Positions 21,182 to 29,870 of a stretch of 35,652 bases of DNA are shown piece by piece. The position numbers and the translations under genes are program-made. Source of the stretch: an uncultured Prochlorococcus sp. (lineage in GTDB: Bacteria > Cyanobacteriota > Cyanobacteriia > PCC-6307 > Cyanobiaceae); assembly GCA_902627325.1 (NCBI GenBank), contig CACOIM010000010.1, positions 1-35,652 of the forward strand. Reading direction: 5' to 3'. Numbering within the stretch: position 1 is the first letter of the stretch; each line of letters begins with the position of its first letter. The notes under the pieces are model-generated. The model ran no database searches and was not told the origin of the DNA. It worked only from the letters and a program-made list of their open reading frames with translations.

Positions 21182-21355
21182 ATGAATAGAGAAAATTTAG
21201 CGTCCATAATTACTAGATTGCATTTTTGTAATAATACAAAATTAGAAAACAAAGAGGAATTTATGAGGATGAAGAAAGACTTGTTAGCTCTTAATGAAAA
21301 TGATTTTAGCCAAAAGCTTATGGAATTTGGCTTTTACGATAAAGAAGCTTCTTAA
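21182..21355 (+). CDS. Small helical hypothetical protein, 57 aa
   Basis: An ATG frame, MNRENLASIITRLHFCNNTK followed by LENKEEFMRMKKDLLALNEN and DFSQKLMEFGFYDKEAS, is a soluble helical protein. An internal Shine-Dalgarno-like AGAGGA before Met28 (MRMKKDLLALNEN) could start a 30-residue form. Its stop codon ends exactly where the convergent glutathione peroxidase gene ends. The function is unknown. Confidence 0.6.
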   Translation: MNRENLASIITRLHFCNNTKLENKEEFMRMKKDLLALNENDFSQKLMEFGFYDKEAS

Positions 21356-21835
21356 TTAAGATTCAAGAGCAACCTCGATAGCTGCTATCAAATTTTCTTC
21401 TAATGGATTAACTCCTGATTTAAATCTTGCTATCACAACACTATCTTTGCCAACTAAAAACTTCTCAAAATTCCATTCGACATCACCTTCTGGTTCCATT
21501 TTATTTAATGTGGTGTACGGTTCTGTTGTATTACCTTTGGCATGAACTTTGTCAAAAATTTGAAATTTAACGTTAAATTTTGTTGAGCAAAAAGTTTTAA
21601 TCTCATCCAATGAATCTGGTTCTTGGTTACCAAAATCATTACATGGGAAGGCTAATATCTTAAGACCTTTATCTGCATATGTATCATGTAATTTCTGAAG
21701 ATCACTATATTGAGCTGTAAACCCACAATAACTTGCGACATTAACTATTAGGAGGACATTACCGGTATAATCACCTAAAGATATAACCTTTTTGTCGTAG
21801 GTTACAATTTGCGTTTCTTTTACGTTTATAGACAT
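21356..21835 (-). CDS. Glutathione peroxidase-family thiol peroxidase
   Basis: A 159-residue thioredoxin-fold peroxidase that reduces H2O2 or lipid hydroperoxides. Motifs: NVASYCGFTAQYSDL with peroxidatic Cys37 (selenocysteine in animal enzymes), FPCNDFGNQEP with Gln71, FCSTKFNVKF with resolving-type Cys83, and WNFEKFLV with Trp121-Asn122. The active-site tetrad is complete. The usual FPCNQFGxQEP has Asp for Gln at one non-catalytic position. Non-animal members mostly use thioredoxin rather than glutathione. There is no signal peptide, so it is cytosolic. It is monocistronic, with its promoter in the ~100-bp region to the right. Confidence 0.95.
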   Translation of the reverse strand: MSINVKETQIVTYDKKVISLGDYTGNVLLIVNVASYCGFTAQYSDLQKLHDTYADKGLKILAFPCNDFGNQEPDSLDEIKTFCSTKFNVKFQIFDKVHAKGNTTEPYTTLNKMEPEGDVEWNFEKFLVGKDSVVIARFKSGVNPLEENLIAAIEVALES

Positions 21836-21938
21836 AGAACATTGAATTATTATCTGAAGATAACACTGTGGGATGTTTTTCGTGTAAAAAACCTATAAAA
21901 ATTTTTTTATTAATTATTTAATTATATATTTTTTTTAA

Positions 21939-22235
21939 GTGGAATTTTGTGGAATTGTTGGTTTTAATTTATATACTATATTTATAAATATAAAGAAATT
22001 GGATCCTTTAGACCCACTTACCGAAATAGTTAGATCGGGACAAACCTCTTCCCTTTTTATTTTTTTAGAAAGGTTTATATGGTTAATCATTGGCATTTTC
22101 TTTATTGGAGCTATGACTTCTGGATTGAAAAATGGTTTGAGGGAGCAAGGTTGGTTCAACAATAAAAAACCTTTTTTTAGCATAAATAAAAAGCTCGGTA
22201 AAGAAAATACTTCTTTAGATAAAGAAAATGAATAA
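21939..22235 (+). CDS. Hypothetical membrane protein upstream of purT, 98 aa
   Basis: A GTG-started frame with a single strong helix (about residues 46-62, FIWLIIGIFFIGAMTSG) preceded by DPLDPLTEIVRSGQTSSLFI and followed by a basic tail (KNGLREQGWFNNKKPFFSIN). The start is uncertain: a TTG giving MDPLDPLTEIV is also possible and would drop a Phe/Ile-rich stretch. It ends 27 bp before purT on the same strand and may be co-transcribed. A long antisense frame (21935-22438) covers it and the start of purT but lacks any protein signature. Confidence 0.6.
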   Translation: MEFCGIVGFNLYTIFINIKKLDPLDPLTEIVRSGQTSSLFIFLERFIWLIIGIFFIGAMTSGLKNGLREQGWFNNKKPFFSINKKLGKENTSLDKENE

Positions 22236-22262
22236 TTTTTCGGCAAACATACATTATTCCAA

Positions 22263-23441
22263 ATGAAAAACTTACCCTTCTCTAATCTAAAACTTTTATT
22301 ACTTGGAAGCGGTGAATTAGGCAAAGAATTAGTAATTGAAGCCAAGAGGCTAGGATGCGAGGTTATTGCAGTTGATAAATATGAATATGCACCCGCTATG
22401 CAAGTAGCAGATAAATATTTTGTCTTAGATATGAACAATAAAGAACTTTTAATGGATTTAATAAGTAACCTAAAACCAGATTTTGTTATCCCAGAAATTG
22501 AATCTTTTTCAATTGAAGCTCTTAAAATCTTAGAAAATAATGGAATAAAAATAGTTCCTAATTCTAGAACTGTAGAAATGACGATGAATAGAGATAAAAT
22601 TAGAGACTTGGCTTCTAATGATTTAAATATTAGAACAGCGAAATATAGGTATGTTTATGACTTGGCTAAACTTAAAGTTAGTGCTTTAGAAATTGGATTC
22701 CCTTTATTAATTAAGCCCTTAATGAGTTCTTCTGGGAAAGGTCAAAATCTTTTATTAAAAGAAGATGATTTGGAGAAAGCTTGGATTCAGGCTTTGAAAA
22801 GTTCAAGAGGAGATGTTAAAGGTGTAATTCTTGAAGAATATATTGAATTTAACTATGAATTCACATTATTATCAGTGAGAACAAATGAAGGTAAAACTAT
22901 TTTTTGTCCTCCGATTGGTCATGAACAATATAATGGAGATTATCAATGTAGTTGGCAACCTTCTCCTATTAAAAAGTCGATATTAGAGGAGGCTAAGCAA
23001 GTTACAGGTAAAATTCTAGATAATCTTAATGGGGCGGGAATATATGGTGTTGAATTTTTTGTTAAAGAATCAGATCTTATCTTTTCAGAATTATCTCCTA
23101 GACCACATGACACAGGCATGGTCACCCTATTAAGCCAAAATATCAATGAATTTGAACTTCATTTGAGAGCTTTGCTTGGTTTACCAATCCCTGAAATAGA
23201 TCTAATTAGTCCTGCTGCTACAAGAGTAATTCTTTCAGAAGGTGAGTACCAAAAATTTGCTTTCTATGGAATATTTGAAGCATTAGAAATTCAAAATTCA
23301 AAAATTTTAATTTTTGGTAAACCCTATGCTAAAAAGGGAAGGCGAATGGGTGTAGTACTTGCAACCGGCCAAGATATAGAACAAGCAAGATTAAGAGCTG
23401 ATCAATGTGCAGGTAAGATAAAAATATGTTCTACAGATTAA
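22263..23441 (+). CDS. purT: Formate-dependent phosphoribosylglycinamide formyltransferase (GAR transformylase 2)
   Basis: A 392-residue ATP-grasp enzyme that makes formyl-GAR from GAR, formate and ATP in purine synthesis, independent of folate. Motifs in order: LLLGSGELGKELVIEAKRLG near the N-terminus, EIESFSIEAL, NRDKIRDLA, the ATP-grasp loop PLMSSSGKGQ, EEYIEFNYEFTLLSVR, GIYGVEFFV, ELSPRPHDTGMVTL, and GRRMGVVLA. The length and all motifs match PurT. It starts with ATG. It follows the 98-aa membrane protein by 27 bp. Confidence 0.97.
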   Translation: MKNLPFSNLKLLLLGSGELGKELVIEAKRLGCEVIAVDKYEYAPAMQVADKYFVLDMNNKELLMDLISNLKPDFVIPEIESFSIEALKILENNGIKIVPNSRTVEMTMNRDKIRDLASNDLNIRTAKYRYVYDLAKLKVSALEIGFPLLIKPLMSSSGKGQNLLLKEDDLEKAWIQALKSSRGDVKGVILEEYIEFNYEFTLLSVRTNEGKTIFCPPIGHEQYNGDYQCSWQPSPIKKSILEEAKQVTGKILDNLNGAGIYGVEFFVKESDLIFSELSPRPHDTGMVTLLSQNINEFELHLRALLGLPIPEIDLISPAATRVILSEGEYQKFAFYGIFEALEIQNSKILIFGKPYAKKGRRMGVVLATGQDIEQARLRADQCAGKIKICSTD

Positions 23442-23528
23442 GTTCATTTATAAAAAACTACTTATTTCCTTTGTTTTTGTTTTGAAAATTGATGACTAAG
23501 CTAAAGATAGTTTAATTTGCTAAAAAAG

Positions 23529-23729
23529 ATGATAGAAAACTATAAAGGGTGGGATATAGCATTAACTTGGAGCGAAAATAAAATGTTAAAAATTCAATCA
23601 AATAATATTGAAACTTATAATCATGAGAAAAAATGGGTAGGAGTTGATTTAAAAGGACATAAAGTTTATGGTTCCTCTTTGAAGGAGATAAGACATATTA
23701 TTGATTACCCTGGGCTGCACAATAAATAA
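23529..23729 (+). CDS. Small hypothetical protein, 66 aa
   Basis: From the ATG, MIENYKGWDIALTWSENKML is followed by strands around KKWVGVDLKGHKVYGSSLKE and a helix (IRHIIDYPGLHNK). It resembles a tiny alpha/beta domain, with no membrane or signal segment. A TTG four codons earlier (23517) is possible. It lies about 90 bp after purT on the same strand. The family is not recognised. Confidence 0.68.
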   Translation: MIENYKGWDIALTWSENKMLKIQSNNIETYNHEKKWVGVDLKGHKVYGSSLKEIRHIIDYPGLHNK

Positions 23730-23756
23730 TTTATTATTAGGAAAAAGATTTATTAT

Positions 23757-23909
23757 TTAATCCCTTTCATTTTCTTGTATAAGTTCCTCTGCAATTTTTC
23801 TTAAATCCCCTTTAATTGAAACCCAACTAAAAGCTCCTATAAAAATGATACTGGATATAGCAACAGTTAATGTTTCTAATTTTGTCATCCCTAATGCAAT
23901 CGCAAACAT
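23757..23909 (-). CDS. Single-helix membrane micropeptide, 50 aa
   Basis: A 50-residue frame, MFAIALGMTKLETLTVAISS, a helix (IIFIGAFSWVSIKGD) and an acidic/basic tail RKIAEELIQENERD. Met8 (MTKLETLTVAISS) at 23888 is an equally good start and gives a more typical single-helix peptide. It is convergent with the 66-aa gene, 27 bp apart. The function is unknown. Confidence 0.58.
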   Translation of the reverse strand: MFAIALGMTKLETLTVAISSIIFIGAFSWVSIKGDLRKIAEELIQENERD

Positions 23910-24199
23910 AACATTTTATTATTTTTAATTATTATATTCTAAATTTAATTTAAATAACTAAATTAGACTTATTTTTTATAATTATTTATTTAATCTATAT
24001 TCTTAACTTATTTGAGTTGACAAACTTACTATTAATAAATCAATCTATAAGAAATTTATAATCATTACTATAGTGTTTTTAATATATGTTTTATTTTAAT
24101 AGAATTGGTAAACAAACTTAATATCCGAATTAAATAATATATTTTTTAAACTAATTAATATTACGTTTTATTTTAAACATTATTTATAAAATTAAAATA

Positions 24200-26788
24200 T
24201 TATTTTCTTAAAATTAAATCAATTACTTCTCTTGAGTTAATAGATAAATCATGAGAGTCTATAAATTTAATAGCATTAAGCATATTTGTTTTATAAGGCT
24301 CAACATATTGATCCCATCGACTAAATAGTTTAATAAATCTTGAAATAATAATTGGATTTAGTTTATCAAATTCAATTACTTTTTTTGCTATGTAGTTGTA
24401 GCCGTTACCTTCTTTATCATGAAAAAATCGATTATTAGAGACAAACCCATTAAGAATTGACCTTAGAGTATTTGGAGACTTATTATCAAAACATTTATGA
24501 TTAAAAAGATATTCTAAATTCTCAATGTAATTATCTTTTTCTATTGAAGCACAGAATGAGAACCAACTGTCCAATACAATAGAGTTCTTTTCCCATTTAT
24601 TAAAAAATTTATTAGATATTATTTCCCTTTCTTTGTAATTAAAATTTTGATATACATTCAATACTGATTTTGATAATGTCATATTATTAATATCTATAAA
24701 AGTTATTAAATTTTGCCTTAATTTAAAATCTTTTGTATGTAGTAAAAGTTTCCAAATTTTTTCAATTAATTTTCTTTCATCTCGACCTTTTGGCCATCTT
24801 TTATAGATATCTTGTTCAAGATATTTTAATTTATCATTAAGGTTATTCTTTAGCTTTTTAGCAAACTTAATGTGTAAATCTTCAGAAATTTTATACAATT
24901 TCTGAGGATCAATATTGAAGAAATTGGATTCCATGTCAGAAAAACTTGGTATACTTAGTATTTCTGATAATAGATTTAAATTATTATTTGATTGATTATT
25001 AATTATAGATTTAATAGCATTAATTAATTTATCTTCAATATCAATGTTAATTTCATTACAAATTCTTTTAGATACAATATATTTATAAATTCTATCAATA
25101 GAATCATAAACTGAAAATAAATCTATTTCATTCTCAATAATAAAAATTTCTTCATCATATGTTGTGTCAGTCTGCCATATTACAGGGGCAGAAAACTCCC
25201 TAAAATAAGAAACTATAGGTTTATCAAGTTTTGTATTTAAATCTTTAATAATTAAAATATCATTTTTTTCTTTTAAGATAAATTTATATTTCTTGAATTC
25301 TCCTGAGTCGGTAAAAACTGCAATATTAATAGGTATTATTAATGTCTTACCACTTTCATCAACTTGGGAAAAAGATATCGAAAGTTTTTTATTAATTTCA
25401 TCCCAAGATCTCTTAATGTAAACTTTTGGAGTTCCATTTTGCTTATACCATAATTTAAATTTATCAACGTTTATTTCTTTCTCTTCTGAAAATATAGAAT
25501 CTATAAAATTATCAATTGTTGCTGCTTTCCCATCAAAGTCTGAGATAAATTTCTTAAATCCTTTTTTGAATTTTTTTTCATTTAAAATTATATTTGACAT
25601 TCTAATAATTTCAGCACCCTTCTCATAAATGGTCGTAGTATAGAAATTATCTATTTCTAGATATTTTTCTGGTTGAACTGAGTGAGAGGTTGGCCCGCTG
25701 TCCTCCCTAAATTGATACTTTCTTAAAAACTTTACATCATCAATTCTTTTGTTTTCATAACTATGCATATCAGAAGTGAATTGCTGATCTCTATAGACAG
25801 TTAGACCTTCTTTTAGTGATAATTGGAACCAGTCACGACAGGTAATTCTGTTCCCTGTCCAATTATGAAAGTATTCATGAGCTACTACACCCTCTATTCT
25901 TTCTAGTTCATCATCAGTTGAAGTTTCTTCATTTGCTAAAACTAATTTAGAATTAAAAATATTTAAACTTTTATTTTCCATTGCACCCATATTGAAATGC
26001 CTGATAGCAACAATATTAAATAAATCCAAATCATATTCTAAATCGTACTGATCTTCATCCCATCGCATTGCTTTTTTTAAAGATTCAATTGCGTGTTGAA
26101 CAAAAACTTCATCTCCATCTTCAACGTATAAGTGAATTTTAATATTTCGATTTGATTTAGTTAGATATTGATCTTCAACACATTTTAATTTTCCTGCAAC
26201 TAAAGCAAATAAATATGATGGTTTTGGGAATGGATCTTCCCAAACTATATAATGACGATTATTATTTAAAACCGATCGATTTATTAAGTTCCCATTAGAG
26301 AGTAATACAGGATATTTTTCTTTGTCTGCCTCAATTCTGACAGTATATTTGCTTAAAATGTCTGGTCTATCTGGATGAAAGCATATTTTTCGGAATCCTT
26401 CTGCTTCACATTGGGTCGTTATGATCCCATTGCTTTCATACATACCTAATAGCGAGATGTTCTCTTTAGGGATTATTGAAGTTTCAATTATTAGGTTACT
26501 TTCTTTATTATTAATATTTTTAATTAATAATTCATCTTCTCTTTTACAAAATAAATTTTTATTTAACTTTATATCATTTAAATATATGTTGTTTATTTCT
26601 ATATCTTTACCTTTTAATAAAATTTGATTTGTAGATATATTTTCTTTAATCAGTTGAAGTTCCGAAATGATTTTAACATTATTATCATTTATTATTATAT
26701 TTAATTTTATCGTAGGAATTGAGTAATCATAAGGTTTATAATCATTTAATTTTATATACTTAAGATCTCTATTTTTAGCGTCATTCAT
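24200..26788 (-). CDS. pepN: Aminopeptidase N (M1 family)
   Basis: An 862-residue zinc metallo-aminopeptidase that removes N-terminal residues from peptides in the cytosol. The exopeptidase motif GAMEN is at residues 268-272, and the zinc site HEYFH at 304-308 with the third ligand Glu327 in SLKEGLTVYRDQQF. The ~860-residue length with a C-terminal helical domain, and NRITCRDWFQLSLKEG and TSHSVQPEKYLEIDNFYT, are those of the E. coli PepN type. No signal peptide. It starts with ATG; the small secreted-protein gene lies just upstream (6-bp gap), so they probably share a transcript. Confidence 0.96.
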   Translation of the reverse strand: MNDAKNRDLKYIKLNDYKPYDYSIPTIKLNIIINDNNVKIISELQLIKENISTNQILLKGKDIEINNIYLNDIKLNKNLFCKREDELLIKNINNKESNLIIETSIIPKENISLLGMYESNGIITTQCEAEGFRKICFHPDRPDILSKYTVRIEADKEKYPVLLSNGNLINRSVLNNNRHYIVWEDPFPKPSYLFALVAGKLKCVEDQYLTKSNRNIKIHLYVEDGDEVFVQHAIESLKKAMRWDEDQYDLEYDLDLFNIVAIRHFNMGAMENKSLNIFNSKLVLANEETSTDDELERIEGVVAHEYFHNWTGNRITCRDWFQLSLKEGLTVYRDQQFTSDMHSYENKRIDDVKFLRKYQFREDSGPTSHSVQPEKYLEIDNFYTTTIYEKGAEIIRMSNIILNEKKFKKGFKKFISDFDGKAATIDNFIDSIFSEEKEINVDKFKLWYKQNGTPKVYIKRSWDEINKKLSISFSQVDESGKTLIIPINIAVFTDSGEFKKYKFILKEKNDILIIKDLNTKLDKPIVSYFREFSAPVIWQTDTTYDEEIFIIENEIDLFSVYDSIDRIYKYIVSKRICNEINIDIEDKLINAIKSIINNQSNNNLNLLSEILSIPSFSDMESNFFNIDPQKLYKISEDLHIKFAKKLKNNLNDKLKYLEQDIYKRWPKGRDERKLIEKIWKLLLHTKDFKLRQNLITFIDINNMTLSKSVLNVYQNFNYKEREIISNKFFNKWEKNSIVLDSWFSFCASIEKDNYIENLEYLFNHKCFDNKSPNTLRSILNGFVSNNRFFHDKEGNGYNYIAKKVIEFDKLNPIIISRFIKLFSRWDQYVEPYKTNMLNAIKFIDSHDLSINSREVIDLILRK

Positions 26789-26794
26789 ATTTAA

Positions 26795-27121
26795 TTAATT
26801 CTTTAGAGTACATTCATGAGTAATATATTTACCATTCGGTAATAACTCATATAAAAGTGGTTCCTTTTCATTTATTTTCATATTGTCAATAAGATTGTAT
26901 CTGAAATCCCACTTTTTATCTGAAAATGATATGAATCCAACTCTCGGTGAATAAGGAAGCATAAGATCTTTTTTGTTCCATGTAATATTTATAAATCCCC
27001 CTGGTTTAATATCTGTTATATTTTCCACTACAGCAAAATCACCGTTGAGATTGTTTCTTGCAATGAGTTTTAAGTCTTCACTATCACAAATGAAATTTGT
27101 TTGTAGTGTCAAAAAAATCAA
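26795..27121 (-). CDS. Secreted hypothetical protein next to pepN, 108 aa or longer
   Basis: The assigned TTG start gives MIFLTLQTNFICDSEDLKLI, which cuts a hydrophobic signal segment: the frame stays open upstream and reads NKIFSLISSILIFLTLQTNF, a much better signal peptide, but no ATG, GTG or TTG precedes it. The true start may therefore be a rare codon, or there is a sequence error. The mature domain is beta-rich (DFAVVENITDIKPGGFINIT, SPRVGFISFSDKKWDFRYNL) with two Cys. It is directly upstream of pepN. The function is unknown. Confidence 0.6.
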   Translation of the reverse strand: MIFLTLQTNFICDSEDLKLIARNNLNGDFAVVENITDIKPGGFINITWNKKDLMLPYSPRVGFISFSDKKWDFRYNLIDNMKINEKEPLLYELLPNGKYITHECTLKN

Positions 27122-27238
27122 TATTGAGGAAATTAGTGAAAAAATTTTATTTGTCCAAGCATTAGTATTAGGATTATTATAACGAGCTTTAATTATAGAA
27201 ATAGCTCGATTAATTTAATTTATAAAAAATTTACTTAA

Positions 27239-27700
27239 TTGGATAAACAAAAAAGAACAATTTTAATTTTATTTTTGAAAGATACTATTTTCAAATTTTC
27301 TGTTAGCTTAATAATATTATGTGAAATGTTTTTCATTCCAATCAAATTAAATGCACATGAATTTGTAAATATTGATAAAAATATAACTAATTGCAAATTA
27401 ATAACAAATTGCTCATTCCAAGAGTGGAGGGTGGATGATTCCGAAAAGGCTTTTGATGAACTAATTCAGATACTTGAAAATACTCCTAGGCTTAAAATAA
27501 TTAAAAAAGATAAGGATTACATTCATGCTATTGCAACAAGTCGGATCATGAAATTTATTGATGATATAGAGATTAAAATTAATAGTGAGGATAATGTCTT
27601 TCAAATAAAGTCTTCTTCAAGGTTAGGTATTTATGATTTAGGGGTTAATAAAAAAAGAATTGATACATTGCGATTTCGCTTAATAGATCTTTATGGTTAG
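27239..27700 (+). CDS. DUF1499 family protein, exported
   Basis: A TTG-started 153-residue protein with an N-terminal hydrophobic segment (FSVSLIILCEMFFIPIKLNA) acting as a signal or anchor. The DUF1499 domain that follows contains WRVDDSEKAFDELIQILENT, IHAIATSRIMKFIDDIEIKI and SSSRLGIYDLGVNKKRIDTL. This matches the family pattern '..yvHaev.s.l.rFvDDvEf......i.vRSaSRvGysDlGvNr.Ri..'. The biochemical role is unknown. The last 4 bp overlap the convergent metallo-beta-lactamase-fold gene. Confidence 0.85.
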   Translation: MDKQKRTILILFLKDTIFKFSVSLIILCEMFFIPIKLNAHEFVNIDKNITNCKLITNCSFQEWRVDDSEKAFDELIQILENTPRLKIIKKDKDYIHAIATSRIMKFIDDIEIKINSEDNVFQIKSSSRLGIYDLGVNKKRIDTLRFRLIDLYG

Positions 27701-28410
27701 ATAATTATTGATTGCATTTGCTCTAAGTTTAAAATTTTGCAGTCAATATCTTTTTTATATTCTTCGAGTGAAATAAAAGAATTTAAAATACCACTAAATT
27801 GAGCATCGCCTCCTATCGTACTTGAAAGGATATATTTTGGATTGAATAGTTTAACTAATTCTGGTATAACATCTGCTCCTTTCACAAAAGGGCCTAATAT
27901 TGGTAATTCTAAATTCTTTGTGGGGGTAATAACAGCATCTAATTTCCTAGGTTTTAATTGATTATCTAAAAAACCATGAGGTTCAATATAAAAACTTCCA
28001 TCATCTGTTTCTATAATGTAGCCATTCTCAATTTGAGGTACCGATGCTCCTGATGTAGCTTCAATCTTTATATTATTAAATTTTAAATGTTGGCCTGGTT
28101 CCATTATATTGATTGATTCAAAATTTAATTTATCTAATACTTTAAACGCACTTTTTGTACATACAACACTAGTATTTTTAGGAAATTTTTTTAATGATGG
28201 AATATGACAATGATCTGGTAAACCTTGTGTTATGAGAATCAAATCAATATTTTTTGGAATTGGTATATCATCTTTTAATGTTCCCTTGAAAAACCATCCT
28301 CCAGGAGGAAACACTAATTCTCCTAGAAGCCATGGATCAATTACTATCCTAGATTTCATTAATTCAATTATCCATCCATTCGATCCTAAATAAGTTGCCT
28401 TAAAAGTCAT
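27697..28410 (-). CDS. Metallo-beta-lactamase-fold protein with degenerate metal site
   Basis: A 237-residue MBL-fold protein, shown by MTFKATYLGSNGWIIELMKS, RIVIDPWLLGELVFPPGGWF and LILITQGLPDHCHIPSLKKF. The usual metal motif HxHxDH reads QGLPDH (both first His are replaced, Asp-His is kept), and later ligands are not obvious. It belongs to a cyanobacterial/plant subfamily with TQGLxDHxH that I recall; a hydrolase function is uncertain, and a different metal geometry or loss of catalysis is possible. It starts with ATG. It is convergent with DUF1499 and monocistronic. Confidence 0.8.
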   Translation of the reverse strand: MTFKATYLGSNGWIIELMKSRIVIDPWLLGELVFPPGGWFFKGTLKDDIPIPKNIDLILITQGLPDHCHIPSLKKFPKNTSVVCTKSAFKVLDKLNFESINIMEPGQHLKFNNIKIEATSGASVPQIENGYIIETDDGSFYIEPHGFLDNQLKPRKLDAVITPTKNLELPILGPFVKGADVIPELVKLFNPKYILSSTIGGDAQFSGILNSFISLEEYKKDIDCKILNLEQMQSIII

Positions 28411-28501
28411 ATCTATTAGAAATATTTATAATCATATCTATATATATTAAATGATGAGAAAGCTATCGATTTTAAGCTTGATTTAAATCTCAAATAAAAT
28501 A

Positions 28502-28678
28502 TTATTTTGTTTCGTATAGGATTTGAAAGGTTTTATTCTTAGGACTAAAAATTAATACTTTTTTACCTCTTTTATTTTCAAGATCAATATTTTTTTTAAC
28601 TAAATTTATTGAAATTAAAGCCAAACCTCCAGTGCCAATAAAAACTATTGGCATTGTAATTTCATCAGTACCATTCAT
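28502..28678 (-). CDS. Small hypothetical protein downstream of the TauE gene, 58 aa or longer
   Basis: From the first usable ATG the product is MNGTDEITMPIVFIGTGGLA, LISINLVKKNIDLENKRGKK and VLIFSPKNKTFQILYETK: one short hydrophobic stretch and a beta-like tail. The same frame is open for ~100 bp upstream and reads protein-like sequence (VNNLWSELIENFGFEKAKKI) that overlaps the end of the TauE gene, but no start codon occurs there. It may be an intact gene using an unusual start, or the C-terminal part of a gene whose beginning was lost in a deletion. Confidence 0.5.
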   Translation of the reverse strand: MNGTDEITMPIVFIGTGGLALISINLVKKNIDLENKRGKKVLIFSPKNKTFQILYETK

Positions 28679-28760
28679 CTTTTGAAGGTCATTAGCTTGC
28701 GATATTATTTTTTTTGCTTTTTCAAATCCAAAATTTTCAATTAATTCTGACCAAAGGTTG

Positions 28761-29327
28761 TTAACTGATGCTAATAGAACTAAGAAAATCTAAGCCAAAG
28801 GTCTGAATTAATAAAATAGTCACTAATAGACCAGTTCCAGAAGAGATTGAGCCATTTAAAATTCCGATAATAAATGCGAAAGAATTAAATCTAAGATACG
28901 TTAATGGTTTAATATTCTTTTGAACAGATATCAGTCCTAAATTAGGTTTAATAAAAGAATAAATTCCAAGTGTGATCGTAAAAATCCCTAAAAGTAAATA
29001 TAAATATTTTTCAGATATTAAATAAACAATAAAAGTTCCTAATATAACCCCTGGAATACCAAATGAGATTAATTGAAAAATTATAAAATAATTTTTTTCT
29101 AAATTTTTATAATTTCTTATGGAACCTCCTATTCCTAAGGCTACAGTTGCAACTTTATGAATAGCAAGAGCCTTATAATAAGGAATTCCAAATAATATTA
29201 AAGCTGGCAATTGAATTAAGCCTGCGCCCCCTCCTGCAATTGATGAAAAGACGTTTGAAATATATGAAATAATAAAAATTATGAATCGACTAAAAATAGT
29301 TAAATATGGGTCATTATGGAAATCCAA
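28761..29327 (-). CDS. TauE/SafE (TSUP) family permease, C-terminally short
   Basis: A TTG-started 188-residue membrane protein with TSUP features: SSIAGGGAGLIQLPALILFG in the first half and NGSISSGTGLLVTILLIQTF in the second, the paired glycine-rich loops of the family. TSUP members move anions such as sulfite or sulfonates and usually have about 240-260 residues with a last helix pair after FFGLDF. Here the frame stops at GLDFLSSISIS, so about 60 residues are missing. It may be a truncated, possibly inactive permease; a following out-of-phase frame suggests a deletion or frameshift near 28770. Confidence 0.75.
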   Translation of the reverse strand: MDFHNDPYLTIFSRFIIFIISYISNVFSSIAGGGAGLIQLPALILFGIPYYKALAIHKVATVALGIGGSIRNYKNLEKNYFIIFQLISFGIPGVILGTFIVYLISEKYLYLLLGIFTITLGIYSFIKPNLGLISVQKNIKPLTYLRFNSFAFIIGILNGSISSGTGLLVTILLIQTFGLDFLSSISIS

Positions 29328-29463
29328 AATTATTATATCTTTTATTTAAGAGCATATAAAATTGATTATAGTGCCATATCATGAATCAAAATCAAATTCA
29401 TTATTACTTTAAAAGTCAAAAACAAGTGACATCTGCTATTATTTTAACAATTTAGTTTTATAA

Positions 29464-29805
29464 ATGCATAAACAAGATGCTATTTATTTAGAACAATTAT
29501 GTCCAAAAATAAATAACAAAAATTGGAGAGATTCACTACATAAAATAACAAGAAACAAATGTATTTATTGTGGATCGCATTCAGAATCAATAGATCACTT
29601 ATATCCTAGATCAAAAGGAGGAGAAACTATTACAAGTAATTGTGTACCTTGTTGTCTTTCCTGTAATGGTAAAAAATCAGATAATGATGTTCTTGAATGG
29701 TATAGGAAGCAAAACTTTTACGATCCTAGAAGGGCTATGGCTGTCAGAGCATGGTTTAATAATGAATTAAGATTGGCCTCTTTGTTACTAGGTTACATTA
29801 AATAG
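29464..29805 (+). CDS. HNH endonuclease-type protein
   Basis: A 113-residue protein with the HNH fold: CIYCG (Cys33, Cys36), SIDHLYPRSKGG with the catalytic-type Asp44-His45, SNCVPCCLSCNGKKSDN with Asn59 and the second CxxC pair (Cys64, Cys67) and Asn68. Zinc is expected at the two Cys pairs. This compact form is widespread in cyanobacteria and its cellular role is not established; it is not linked here to any mobile element. It starts with ATG. A short 24-codon frame (29381-29455) precedes it but is not convincing. Confidence 0.88.
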   Translation: MHKQDAIYLEQLCPKINNKNWRDSLHKITRNKCIYCGSHSESIDHLYPRSKGGETITSNCVPCCLSCNGKKSDNDVLEWYRKQNFYDPRRAMAVRAWFNNELRLASLLLGYIK

Positions 29806-29870
29806 ATATCTTAAATATGTAGATTAATTAATTTAATAAATTTTCATTTTCATTTTCATTAATTTCTAAT

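Noticed and set aside
21935-22438. 167-codon minus-strand frame covering the 98-aa gene and the start of purT
   Set aside because: It overlaps the clearly recognised purT N-terminus and shows no domain-like pattern; it is an antisense shadow.
29381-29455. 24-codon ATG frame just before the HNH gene
   Set aside because: It is too short, has no Shine-Dalgarno and no recognisable composition; it could be a leader peptide but nothing supports it.
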